13,662 bases of DNA from contig JBFXFK010000138.1 in NCBI GenBank assembly GCA_050179135.1, positions 1-13,662 on the forward strand, in the 5' to 3' direction. The translations under genes were made by a program, and so were the position numbers. Source of the stretch: UBA4064 sp050179135 (lineage in GTDB: Bacteria > Desulfobacterota > Desulfobacteria > Desulfobacterales > Desulfatirhabdiaceae). The notes under the pieces were generated by a model. It was not told the DNA's origin. It searched no databases and worked only from the letters and a program-made list of their open reading frames with translations. The stretch's first letter is position 1, and the number at the start of each line of letters is the position of its first letter. Of this stretch, positions 6,968 through 13,477 are shown piece after piece.

Positions 6968-6989
6968 TGGGGTGACAGGCTGCCATAAG

Positions 6990-7035
6990 TGTCAAAATTT
7001 CATTTTGACACTCCGGTGGATCCAAATTGGAACCA
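6990..7035 (+). repeat. Dispersed palindromic repeat, copy A
   Basis: An 11-bp perfect inverted repeat (6988-6998 and 7002-7012, AGTGTCAAAAT arms, 3-nt spacer) is followed after 7 bp by CCAAATTGGAACCA. The 25 bases at 6990-7014 and the second block recur in reverse orientation at 9621-9665. It lies 22 bp past the stop of the SLOG-like gene. Confidence 0.75.
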
Positions 7036-7046
7036 AGGATCGTGTA

Positions 7047-7084
7047 CACACCTGACATCGCCTATGGGCCGGCTTTCAGGTGTG
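7047..7084. terminator. Hairpin between convergent genes, possible bidirectional terminator
   Basis: CACACCTGA at 7047-7055 pairs perfectly with 7076-7084. An inner GCC/GGC pairing is possible in the loop. It sits between two convergent stop codons (6967 and 7119). There is no clear T tract, so terminator function is a guess from position. Confidence 0.35.
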
Positions 7085-7118
7085 AAACCTGCAAACTCAA
7101 ATCCCAAGACTGAAAAAC

Positions 7119-8186
7119 TTATGGATTTTCCACATATTCCAGATGATGGCGTTTTATTTTTTCAACAAGTGTGGTCCGCTTGATGTTCAACAGCCTGGCC
7201 GCGCTTTTTTTGATGCCATTTGTTTTTTGAAGGGATTGGGTTATCAGGGCTTTTTCAAATTCATTCACTGCCGTGGTCAGACAAATACCATTTTCCGGCA
7301 GGCTGGTTACCGGCATATCTTCTGCGGGTTCGGTTTGAATCCTCATTTTTGCAGGTAAATCCTTTGGATAAATTTCACCTTCCCGTGTCAAAACAACCAG
7401 TCTTTCCACCAGATTTTTCAATTCTCTGACATTGCCGGGCCATGAATGCATCATCAGATGCTGCATGGTTTTTTCCGAAAATCCGGTTACCCGGGTATTT
7501 TTTTTCTGATTCAATGCGGCTAAAAAACCATTGGCCAGCAAGGGAATATCGGTTTTTCGTTCCCGCAGGGGCCCCAGATGAACCGGAATCACGTAGAGTC
7601 GATAAAAAAGGTCTTCCCGGAATCTTCCCTGTTCTACCGCTTCCTCAAGGTTACGGTGTGTCGCCGCAACAATTCGAACATTGGTTTTGATGGTACTGCA
7701 TCCGCCTACCCGCTCGAATTCATTTTCCTCAAGCACCCGAAGCAGTTTAACCTGAAGGTCAGGGCTCATGTCACCAATTTCATCCAGGAAAATCGTGCCA
7801 CCATTGGCCACCTCAAATTTTCCGGGTTTGGAAACAACAGCGCCGGTAAATGCACCTTTGACATGTCCGAACAGTTCGCTTTCCAGCAGATTTTCCGGAA
7901 TTGCTCCGCAGTTGATCTGAACAAAGGGCTTGCTGCGCCGATACGAATTGTCATGAATGGCTTTGGCAATCAATCCTTTGCCGGTTCCAGTTTCGCCCTG
8001 GATGATAATGGTACTGTCGCTGTCTGCCACAGTTTCAATCAATCTGAATACCTCTTGCATACAATCGCTTTGGCCGATTATATTCTCAAACGGCCCTGAA
8101 GTTGCATAATCATCAGTATTGACTCTATCCACAAGTCGGATATCGGTCTGTTCCCATGCCCGCTCGTCATATGCCAGATTTTCCAT
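7119..8186 (-). CDS. Sigma-54-dependent transcriptional activator (FlrC/FleQ-like)
   Basis: A 355-residue NtrC-class activator that would remodel sigma-54 RNA polymerase at motility promoters. The AAA+ domain runs from about 34 to 265: Walker A GETGTGKG (64-71), the sigma-54-contacting GAFTGA (111-116), Walker B IFLDEIGD (132-139), RFREDLFYRL with arginine fingers (188-197) and WPGNVREL (249-256). A Fis-type helix-turn-helix fills about 310-347. The first 33 residues are too short for a receiver or other sensory domain, so activity is not controlled by phosphorylation of this protein itself. GGGGAG lies 8 nt before the ATG. It lies in the flagellar locus and has a near-consensus sigma-54 promoter of its own. 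FlrC-like in role is inference. Confidence 0.93.
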   Translation of the reverse strand: MENLAYDERAWEQTDIRLVDRVNTDDYATSGPFENIIGQSDCMQEVFRLIETVADSDSTIIIQGETGTGKGLIAKAIHDNSYRRSKPFVQINCGAIPENLLESELFGHVKGAFTGAVVSKPGKFEVANGGTIFLDEIGDMSPDLQVKLLRVLEENEFERVGGCSTIKTNVRIVAATHRNLEEAVEQGRFREDLFYRLYVIPVHLGPLRERKTDIPLLANGFLAALNQKKNTRVTGFSEKTMQHLMMHSWPGNVRELKNLVERLVVLTREGEIYPKDLPAKMRIQTEPAEDMPVTSLPENGICLTTAVNEFEKALITQSLQKTNGIKKSAARLLNIKRTTLVEKIKRHHLEYVENP

Positions 8187-8279
8187 TATCAGATCTCCCC
8201 TGCGAAAACGTCATTGTCATCAATTCAAAATCATTCACGCTCTGAAAACAGAACGTCTTGCTCTTGATATTAGGAAGAA

Positions 8280-8295
8280 AGCAATTTGAGTGCCA
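8280..8295 (-). promoter_or_regulatory. Sigma-54 promoter of the activator gene
   Basis: The minus strand reads TGGCACTCAAATTGCT: perfect TGGCAC at -24, perfect TTGC at -12 and exact GG-N10-GC spacing. The predicted start is near 8269, giving an 83-nt leader. This is the best sigma-54 match I see in the window. Confidence 0.8.
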
Positions 8296-8574
8296 TGTAT
8301 TGCATGGCTGAAATTAATAAAAAAACTCTATTTATTCAAAAGGATATGACAATTATGGCGGAATTTGAGATAGGGTTGAAAAGAGATTCGGGAATAATGC
8401 TTGCAGATTGCGACAATACGTCGAATTGGGGGGAAATATCTTTTAAATCAATCGGTTAACAAAAATTTATCAAATACGCATTAGGCAATGCCATTTTATA
8501 ACAAATTGATATGTTGGTAAAATATTGTTAAAATTCATTTTCGCAAAATACAATTTTATCAAGTTGCATATTGC

Positions 8575-8606
8575 GCTGGTTCCCGAGTTGTCGCTTGGGA
8601 ACCAGC
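8575..8606. repeat. Perfect hairpin, GCTGGTTCCC stem
   Basis: GCTGGTTCCC (8575-8584) is the exact reverse complement of 8597-8606, with a 12-nt loop. No T run follows. It resembles REP-like intergenic palindromes but only one copy is present here. Confidence 0.65.
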
Positions 8607-8700
8607 AAATGGCGGGGTATATTTGGATTGAAAACAATGGCCAAGACCCGGATCATATCCAATATGATTCAAAAAACTGAAAACCGGCTGTCATAGCCAG

Positions 8701-8822
8701 TTTGAAGATTCTGGATCAGGCCCGATAACAAGGCGAAAAGTGCATCAAAAGCGGAGCGGAGTATGTGAGCATTTTGAGGTGCTTTTCAACGCAGTTAGCG
8801 GGTCTCAGACGGGATCTTCAAA
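8701..8822. repeat. 122-bp imperfect inverted repeat
   Basis: Matching inverted blocks lie in the same order on both arms: TTTGAAGAT (8701-8709 with 8814-8822), CCCGATAAC (8721-8729 with 8794-8802, one mismatch) and a 16-base block (8735-8750 with 8772-8787, three differences, two of them G-U compatible). It ends 8 bp after the stop of the receiver-STAS gene, so that transcript could end in this fold. It may be a MITE remnant or a structured RNA end. Confidence 0.65.
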
Positions 8823-8829
8823 AAGGCTC

Positions 8830-9573
8830 TCAGGAGGCAAATCCGGCCAAAGCTTCATCCAGAGTAGCATACACCGGCATTTCGCTTGTTTCCTGAAATC
8901 CTTTCAATTCATTGGCAAGGGCTGCTGATCCAACCGCTTTTATCTGAATCCTGACGGATAAAGCGTGTTGCACCATGGCAATAATCATTCGTAAAATCAG
9001 CATGTTGATTTCTTTCGGTTTTCGAATGTCCAGAATCAGTTTTCCGGTACGGGCTTCAAGCATGGATTTCAGTGCCTGCTGAAAAGCTGTGTCAATCTCC
9101 GGGACCTGAGGCCGTTCAATTTTGTCCGGAATCGTAAAAACGACCACATCACCCTGCTGGCTGACATAGGACACACCACCCGAACCTTGTGCCGCCTTGG
9201 CGGGTTTGAGCGTATAAATTTTTACCACCCGTTCAATCAATTGTTCGCCTTTGAAGGGCTTGACCATATAGTCCTTGACACCCATTTTTAAAATTTGCAT
9301 GACATTGTCTTTACCCGATTCAGCGGTCAGCATGATAACCGGTATATCTTTTAAATTGGGTTGCCCTTTCAACTTGGTGAGCATTTCAATTCCTGTCATT
9401 ACCGGCATGGTGATGTCCAGAATGATCAGGTCAATTTTTTCCCGACCCAGAATGGCAAGTCCTTCAATTCCATTTTCGGCTTCCTTGACGTCGCAATCAT
9501 ACGGCACGAACGCTTTTGCTACAATTTTTCGAATGGTTTTGCTGTCATCCACAGCAAGTACATGTAATGTCAT
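8830..9573 (-). CDS. Response regulator with CheY-like receiver and STAS-like output domain
   Basis: A 247-residue cytoplasmic protein. The receiver (about 1-121) is complete: acidic pair D9-D10, phosphoacceptor D53 in LIILDITMP, T83 and K105 in VKPF. After a short Gly/Ser linker, residues about 138-247 look like a STAS domain (anti-sigma antagonist family). It has FTIP, the strand GKLILDIRKP near 177-186, a following helix, and the closing VYATLDEAL at 234-242. The usual Asp-Ser switch site after the LDI strand is replaced by KEINMLIL, so a phosphorylatable Ser is not evident. AGGAGG sits 7 nt upstream of the ATG, a strong ribosome site. It lies 166 bp after the CheX-type gene. It may pass a phospho-signal to a partner by protein binding; the partner is unknown. 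Confidence 0.88.
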   Translation of the reverse strand: MTLHVLAVDDSKTIRKIVAKAFVPYDCDVKEAENGIEGLAILGREKIDLIILDITMPVMTGIEMLTKLKGQPNLKDIPVIMLTAESGKDNVMQILKMGVKDYMVKPFKGEQLIERVVKIYTLKPAKAAQGSGGVSYVSQQGDVVVFTIPDKIERPQVPEIDTAFQQALKSMLEARTGKLILDIRKPKEINMLILRMIIAMVQHALSVRIQIKAVGSAALANELKGFQETSEMPVYATLDEALAGFAS

Positions 9574-9620
9574 ACCTTATCCTCCTGGACAATTATCATT
9601 AATAATCATGATCAAGGGCC

Positions 9621-9665
9621 TGATTCCAATTTGGCCTATTGGAGTGTCAAAATGAAATTTTGACA
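9621..9665 (-). repeat. Dispersed palindromic repeat, copy B
   Basis: On the minus strand the first 25 bases are identical to 6990-7014, and the CCAAATTGGAA block follows after 6 bp. The inner dyad has 9-bp perfect arms (9645-9653 and 9657-9665). It lies about 50-90 bp upstream of the receiver-STAS start, so a regulatory role is possible here but not for copy A. Confidence 0.75.
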
Positions 9666-9720
9666 TAATGCTCAAAACCGCATCACTATCCATATCTCAA
9701 AACTGAAGCCATTTTCACAG

Positions 9721-9737
9721 GAAACAAGCCCTGTTTC
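9721..9737. terminator. Small hairpin just after the CheX-type gene
   Basis: GAAACA (9721-9726) pairs with TGTTTC (9732-9737) around a 5-nt loop, 3 bp beyond the CheX-type stop codon. The stem is short and lacks a T tract. A weak candidate terminator. Confidence 0.25.
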
Positions 9738-9739
9738 AG

Positions 9740-10222
9740 TTAATTGACAGATTTGATAAAAACCTCAATCAGGGCAATTTGACCCTGATGCTGAAATGCA
9801 ATTTGCTCATGCCTGACCCATCCCATGGATTCTATCCTGAAATCGCTGCCCCGGGTAATGCTGGGGATGGACAACTGGCAGGCAAACCCGGCATCGCAAA
9901 GCCGGGATTTCATGTCTCCGCCAATCATGTTGCTGACTTCCCCGATAACATCATTGACTTCATCTTCATCCTCCATTTCATCGGGTTCCATGCCCAACAT
10001 GGCCGCAGCCATCATTCGGGCAAACAGATCCGAGACATGAATGCAGATATTTCCCATCGCTTCTCCAGCAAAGCTGACTGTTCCAACCACCTTGCTTCCA
10101 GAAATAGTTTCGTTTTTGGAAATTTCAACCGGATCCAGTTTCATGGACAGCATGGTGCCGAAAACATCCCGGGTTGAATTCTCGGCAAATGTTTTTAAAT
10201 CCACCTGATTGATCTGAGTCAT
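9740..10222 (-). CDS. cheX: CheX-type chemotaxis phosphatase
   Basis: A 160-residue soluble protein of the CheC/CheX/FliY fold, which removes phosphate from CheY-like receivers. The family motif E-x-x-N is visible as EVSNMIGG, with E95 and N98. The surrounding DVIGEVSNMIGGDMKSRL helix and the preceding MMAAAMLGMEPDEME region match CheX. Length fits. There is a single catalytic motif, as in CheX, not the two of CheC. GGAGGAA lies close upstream of the ATG. It precedes the receiver-STAS gene on the same strand, and another receiver is encoded further upstream. Either could be its substrate (inference). Confidence 0.85.
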   Translation of the reverse strand: MTQINQVDLKTFAENSTRDVFGTMLSMKLDPVEISKNETISGSKVVGTVSFAGEAMGNICIHVSDLFARMMAAAMLGMEPDEMEDEDEVNDVIGEVSNMIGGDMKSRLCDAGFACQLSIPSITRGSDFRIESMGWVRHEQIAFQHQGQIALIEVFIKSVN

Positions 10223-10274
10223 TCTTCCTCCACCATCGAATATATGTTTATAGGTTAGCCGAGTGACAGCTTGC

Positions 10275-10382
10275 TATAGACTTTCAGAAAATTAATTTCG
10301 CAAGGCAGCAGGGAGGGAACAGGCCTTTGTTCGGCCATTCCCGACCGATAACGCAGCGAAATTATTTTTCTGAAAGTCTATA
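10275..10382 (+). repeat. 108-bp terminal-inverted-repeat element, copy 2
   Basis: Same element as at 4108-4214, same orientation. Its ends (10275-10301 and 10356-10382) match as inverted repeats at 26 of 27 positions. The inner stem differs in sequence from copy 1 but still pairs: 10315-10319 and 10322-10325 with 10338-10342 and 10333-10336. It sits 48 bp after the histidine-kinase stop and 52 bp before the CheX-type start, so it separates two transcription units. Confidence 0.85.
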
Positions 10383-10430
10383 TCGTTTTTCAGATAACGG
10401 CGGGTTATCCAGGCCGAAAAGATCCGGCTT

Positions 10431-11726
10431 TCACGTCGATAAATCTGAACCGGAAACGGATGTGCGGCATGGCAGGAAAATGGTGAATGTGGTTCCAACA
10501 CCTTCCTGGCTGTCAACGGTGATTGTTCCACCATGTTCCTGAATGATGCCATATGCCAGGGATAATCCCAGGCCGGTTCCGTTTCGATGTGCTTTTGTTG
10601 AAAAAAAAGGGTCAAAAATCGAGTTGATGTTTTTTTTGGGAATTCCCAGTCCTGTATCCGCCACCTGTATTTCAATGCAGTCCCATTGCGGCAAAACCGG
10701 ATTGCCTGCAGGTATCAGTCGGGTATTCATTTTCAAAGTACCCCCATCCGGCATGGCGTCCCGTGCATTGGCAAACAAAATGATAAATACCTGGGAAAGC
10801 GTATCGGAGCTTCCCATAATGGCAGGCAGCTCCCTGGCCAGGTTCAATTCCTGATTGATCCGGTCATATCGATTTTCATGATCAAAGAGATGCAGGGCCT
10901 TTTCAAGCAGCATATTGATCTGAACCGCTTCTTTTCGTGTTTCAGATGGTCTGGAAAACCGGTACAGGCTGTTGACGATCTGGGTGATTCGATCCACCTG
11001 GTCATGCATGACAGCCAGGTATTTTGTCTTGCGGGCATCCATATCCCCGGCCATCTGCATCAGTTGGATATAACCGGAAATAATATTGAGGGGATTTAAA
11101 ATTTCGTGCGATGCGCCGGCCGTCAGCTTGCCTATGGCAGCCAGTTTTTCTGCCTGAAGAATCTGGTCCCGTGCATATTGCAGGGACTCGTGCTCACTTC
11201 TGAGCCGGTCATATAACAGTGCATTTTCCAGAACCAGGGAACACTGTTTGGCCAGCATCGCCAAAAGCTTCATGGTTTCCTGGGTGATTGCACTCTCTTC
11301 GACACCCGTGACAATCACAACCATGCCAAGCGTTCGCTTGATGGTAACCAGCGGCAGCATAATGAGGGTTTTGTTGTTTTTGAACACCAGGGAGGGAATC
11401 AGCGCCGGCTTGCGCCGTTTGACAATCCAGGAGAACATGCCGCATTCAATCTGCATATCAAGCTCCTGCTGACAGGCGTTTCCAATTGTCAGGGGCGATG
11501 CGCTTTTGAGCGTGAACTCAAAACTTTTTTCATCCACCATAAAGAGCGCACAGCCATCCATCTTGATGGAGTTCTGAATTTCATGCAAAAAAAGCTTCCA
11601 GATCTGGCTGATGTTGGATGTGATATCGATTTTATCCTGAATCTGGGATATTTCCTCCATCTTGTCGATGAATTCGAGAACGGCCTGATATCCTTTTTCC
11701 AGTGAAGCCAAATGGGTGTCGGTCAT
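10431..11726 (-). CDS. GAF-domain sensor histidine kinase
   Basis: A 431-residue cytoplasmic kinase with no membrane helices. A GAF-like sensor covers about 35-170. A short coiled segment (about 172-195) leads into the HisKA domain, with the phosphorylated histidine H207 in GASHEILNPLNI. The HATPase domain has N-box N320, DTGLGI (357-362), FDPFFSTK (371-378) and GTGLGLSL (383-390), all intact. It is the last gene of a compact minus-strand operon, 6 bp after the HDOD gene. The single-domain receiver at the head of the operon is an obvious partner (inference). The ligand of the GAF domain cannot be read from sequence. A soluble NtrB-like architecture also raises the possibility that it signals to the motility system. 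Confidence 0.93.
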   Translation of the reverse strand: MTDTHLASLEKGYQAVLEFIDKMEEISQIQDKIDITSNISQIWKLFLHEIQNSIKMDGCALFMVDEKSFEFTLKSASPLTIGNACQQELDMQIECGMFSWIVKRRKPALIPSLVFKNNKTLIMLPLVTIKRTLGMVVIVTGVEESAITQETMKLLAMLAKQCSLVLENALLYDRLRSEHESLQYARDQILQAEKLAAIGKLTAGASHEILNPLNIISGYIQLMQMAGDMDARKTKYLAVMHDQVDRITQIVNSLYRFSRPSETRKEAVQINMLLEKALHLFDHENRYDRINQELNLARELPAIMGSSDTLSQVFIILFANARDAMPDGGTLKMNTRLIPAGNPVLPQWDCIEIQVADTGLGIPKKNINSIFDPFFSTKAHRNGTGLGLSLAYGIIQEHGGTITVDSQEGVGTTFTIFLPCRTSVSGSDLST

Positions 11727-11732
11727 CGTAAT

Positions 11733-12593
11733 TTATTCTTTGGTTGCAGACATTACAGAGCTGATATCCTGAAACTCCCGGTCCATTTCCTGAAGAAAAT
11801 ACTGAAGGGCGCTGGATTTCAAATTCAGGGCATCCCATGCATATTTGTTCATGGCCGGTATTTTGTTGTCGCCACCTGATCCCAGATTCAGCGCCCGGCA
11901 CAGAATATCACTCAGGTGAATGATGGCTGTTTCCTGCAAAAAGCGATCGGCGCGCTCGGGCTGATGGTGACAGTCCAATATCTGAACCAGTTTTACCGGA
12001 AGATTCCATTTTTCAGCCAGAAGTTTTCCCACATCGGTATGGGTAAACCCGAATACCTCAGTTTCTGCCTGAAACAGTAACAGATTGTTGTTTCGGGTCA
12101 TATCGATTGCCCGCGAGAATTCTTCCGGCATAACCATCATTTCGACAATCTTGCCGATATCATGCAAAAGCCCTGCCACAAACAGTTCTTCGACTTTCTC
12201 ATACCGGATGAAACTGCCGATCACTTTGGCCCCGATTGCGCATCCCAGTGAATGATCCCAAAAACTTTCATGAAGCTGCTTATGTTCCCGATATTTATTT
12301 GAAAATAAATCGAACACCGATGTTGTGAGAAGCAGGTTCCGTATGGCGTCAAATCCCAGCAAAACAATCGCACCGGTGACCGTCGAGATCTTTTGGGGAA
12401 ACCCATAAAAAGAAGAATTGACCAGTTTGAGGAGTCTGGCGGTGAGTACCTGATCATCGGTGATGACTTTGGACAAATCCCTTGCCGAAGTCTTGGGATT
12501 GTTCACCAGTTCGGAAATTCGTAAAACAGTACGGGGAAGCGTGGGAAGATCATGGATTTGAGCGATGATTTTTTTAAGATTCGGGGGAATCAT
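11733..12593 (-). CDS. HDOD domain signalling protein
   Basis: A 286-residue protein with an HDOD domain over about 10-215. The LPTLPRTVLRISELVNNPK start (16-34) is typical, as are VITDDQVLTARLLKLVNSSFYG (43-64) and the HSLGCA...GLLHDIGKI region. HD-superfamily positions H114, H144, D145, H185 and H209-H210 are visible, so metal-binding residues are better preserved than in many HDOD proteins. The C-terminal 60 residues are a helical extension. HDOD proteins are usually regulatory adaptors in two-component and motility signalling. The start overlaps the preceding gene by 20 bp and the next gene follows after 6 bp. Enzymatic activity is not claimed. Confidence 0.92.
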   Translation of the reverse strand: MIPPNLKKIIAQIHDLPTLPRTVLRISELVNNPKTSARDLSKVITDDQVLTARLLKLVNSSFYGFPQKISTVTGAIVLLGFDAIRNLLLTTSVFDLFSNKYREHKQLHESFWDHSLGCAIGAKVIGSFIRYEKVEELFVAGLLHDIGKIVEMMVMPEEFSRAIDMTRNNNLLLFQAETEVFGFTHTDVGKLLAEKWNLPVKLVQILDCHHQPERADRFLQETAIIHLSDILCRALNLGSGGDNKIPAMNKYAWDALNLKSSALQYFLQEMDREFQDISSVMSATKE

Positions 12594-12930
12594 TCTCTGC
12601 TTCTTTTCTCAGAAATCGGTTTTCAAGTTGATCGCCGGCCAAGCGCATGATTTCCGCCATTACCGGATCATCCAGAACATCTGAAAATTTTTCGTTCAGT
12701 TCCCTGTCAATCTGTTCCCGTATTGCGGCGCCCTGAGGAGATGATTCTGTTTTCAGAACGCTTTCCTGGCCTTCCACCCAGACGCTGTCGATTCCCCAAG
12801 AACGCAGAATCTTGATATTTTTATCAGTCAACGTAGCATATTCATTTAAAAGAAGCATATCCTGAATACTTTTGACCGATTTGGCCAGAATCATTCCCGG
12901 CTTTACCCGATCCAAATTCAATCGAATCAT
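12574..12930 (-). CDS. Small protein with PGM-L-A-x-V motif, like the N-terminus of HD-GYP/HDOD proteins
   Basis: A 118-residue soluble protein. Residues 1-53 (VKPGMILAKSV, then LLNEYATLTDKNIKILRSWGIDSVWV) resemble the short region often found ahead of HD-GYP or related domains. The remaining part is charged and helical. It overlaps the HDOD gene by 20 bp, so the two products are likely made together. This may be a split form of a fused domain protein (inference). GAGG lies 9 nt before the ATG; the gene starts 3 bp after the receiver gene ends. No catalytic motif is seen. Confidence 0.8.
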   Translation of the reverse strand: MIRLNLDRVKPGMILAKSVKSIQDMLLLNEYATLTDKNIKILRSWGIDSVWVEGQESVLKTESSPQGAAIREQIDRELNEKFSDVLDDPVMAEIMRLAGDQLENRFLRKEAENDSPES

Positions 12931-12933
12931 GGA

Positions 12934-13323
12934 TCATGTCCTCTTTGCAGATTCCAGAATTCGCTCCAGCATTTCCAGAAGCGTTGATAATGTCATGGGT
13001 TTCTGAAGATAGTAATCCGCCCCCTGAGCCATCGTCTCGTTAATGGTTTCGGAATCTCCGTAAGCGGATGACATGATGATGGCGGGCTTGTTGTCCAGTT
13101 CCTTCATTCTTTTCAGGACGTCAATTCCGCTCATTCCCGGCATCCGGATGTCCAGAATGACGGCATCCGGTTTGAATCGGGAATAGGCTGCAATGGCGTC
13201 TTCGCCATTTTCTGCCGTCATCACCGCATAGCCATTGCCGGACAGATATTCCGAGAGCAGTTCTCCAACAAACGCTTCATCATCCACAATCAGTATGCGA
13301 TATTTGGGTGTCACATCCGTCAT
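12934..13323 (-). CDS. Single-domain response regulator (CheY-like)
   Basis: A 129-residue protein that is only a receiver domain. Acidic D14-D15, phosphoacceptor D58 in AVILDIRMPG, S85-S86 in IIMSSA and K108 in LQKP are all in place. Without an output domain it must act by binding a partner, as CheY does, or as a phosphate relay. It heads the receiver / PGM-motif / HDOD / kinase operon, and the kinase at 10431-11726 is the likely phosphate donor (inference). AAGG precedes the ATG at 13323. Whether it binds FliM cannot be told from sequence. Confidence 0.93.
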   Translation of the reverse strand: MTDVTPKYRILIVDDEAFVGELLSEYLSGNGYAVMTAENGEDAIAAYSRFKPDAVILDIRMPGMSGIDVLKRMKELDNKPAIIMSSAYGDSETINETMAQGADYYLQKPMTLSTLLEMLERILESAKRT

Positions 13324-13346
13324 ACCGGCGCCTTTTATTTGTGAGG

Positions 13347-13367
13347 GTATTCAAATTTCGTGAATAC
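13347..13367. promoter_or_regulatory. Dyad GTATTCA-N7-TGAATAC upstream of the receiver operon
   Basis: A perfect 7-bp inverted repeat with a 7-bp spacer, ending 24 bp before the receiver start codon. It could be an operator or leader hairpin. A second 6-bp dyad, GTTTCA-A5-TGAAAC, lies at 13377-13393; on the minus strand this could be a weak end to flaG. Confidence 0.3.
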
Positions 13368-13477
13368 TAAAACATTGTTTCAAAAAATGAAACTGATTTT
13401 TTGCTGCCTGCTTCCCGTTATCGATATAAATTGTCCTGAATCAGTGACCCTCCCCCCGTTTACAATTCGGCATCCCA

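Larger units (their letters stand above)
8187..8829. other. Palindrome-rich intergenic region
   Basis: About 640 bp without a credible gene. It holds the activator promoter, an AT-rich imperfect hairpin (about 8512-8563), a 10-bp-stem hairpin (8575-8606), a 7-bp dyad ATCATAT-CCA-ATATGAT (8652-8668) and a 122-bp imperfect palindrome (8701-8822). Confidence 0.7.

Noticed and set aside
6988..7012. Palindrome after the SLOG-like gene as an intrinsic terminator
   Set aside because: No T tract follows on either strand and the same sequence occurs upstream of another gene, so a repeat is the better reading.
6989..7183. Plus-strand 64-codon open frame
   Set aside because: It starts inside the palindromic repeat and runs through the convergent hairpin into the activator gene; no protein character.
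9617..9640. Possible sigma-54 promoter (TTGGAATC...TTGAT) upstream of the receiver-STAS gene
   Set aside because: GG and the would-be GC are not 10 nt apart and no GC dinucleotide is in place.
9275..9655. Plus-strand 126-codon open frame
   Set aside because: It is antisense to the receiver domain and ends in the intergenic repeat; low-complexity shadow translation.
13421..13450. Possible sigma-28 promoter (ATCGATAA-like -10) upstream of the receiver operon on the minus strand
   Set aside because: The -35 position does not resemble TAAA at the required spacing.
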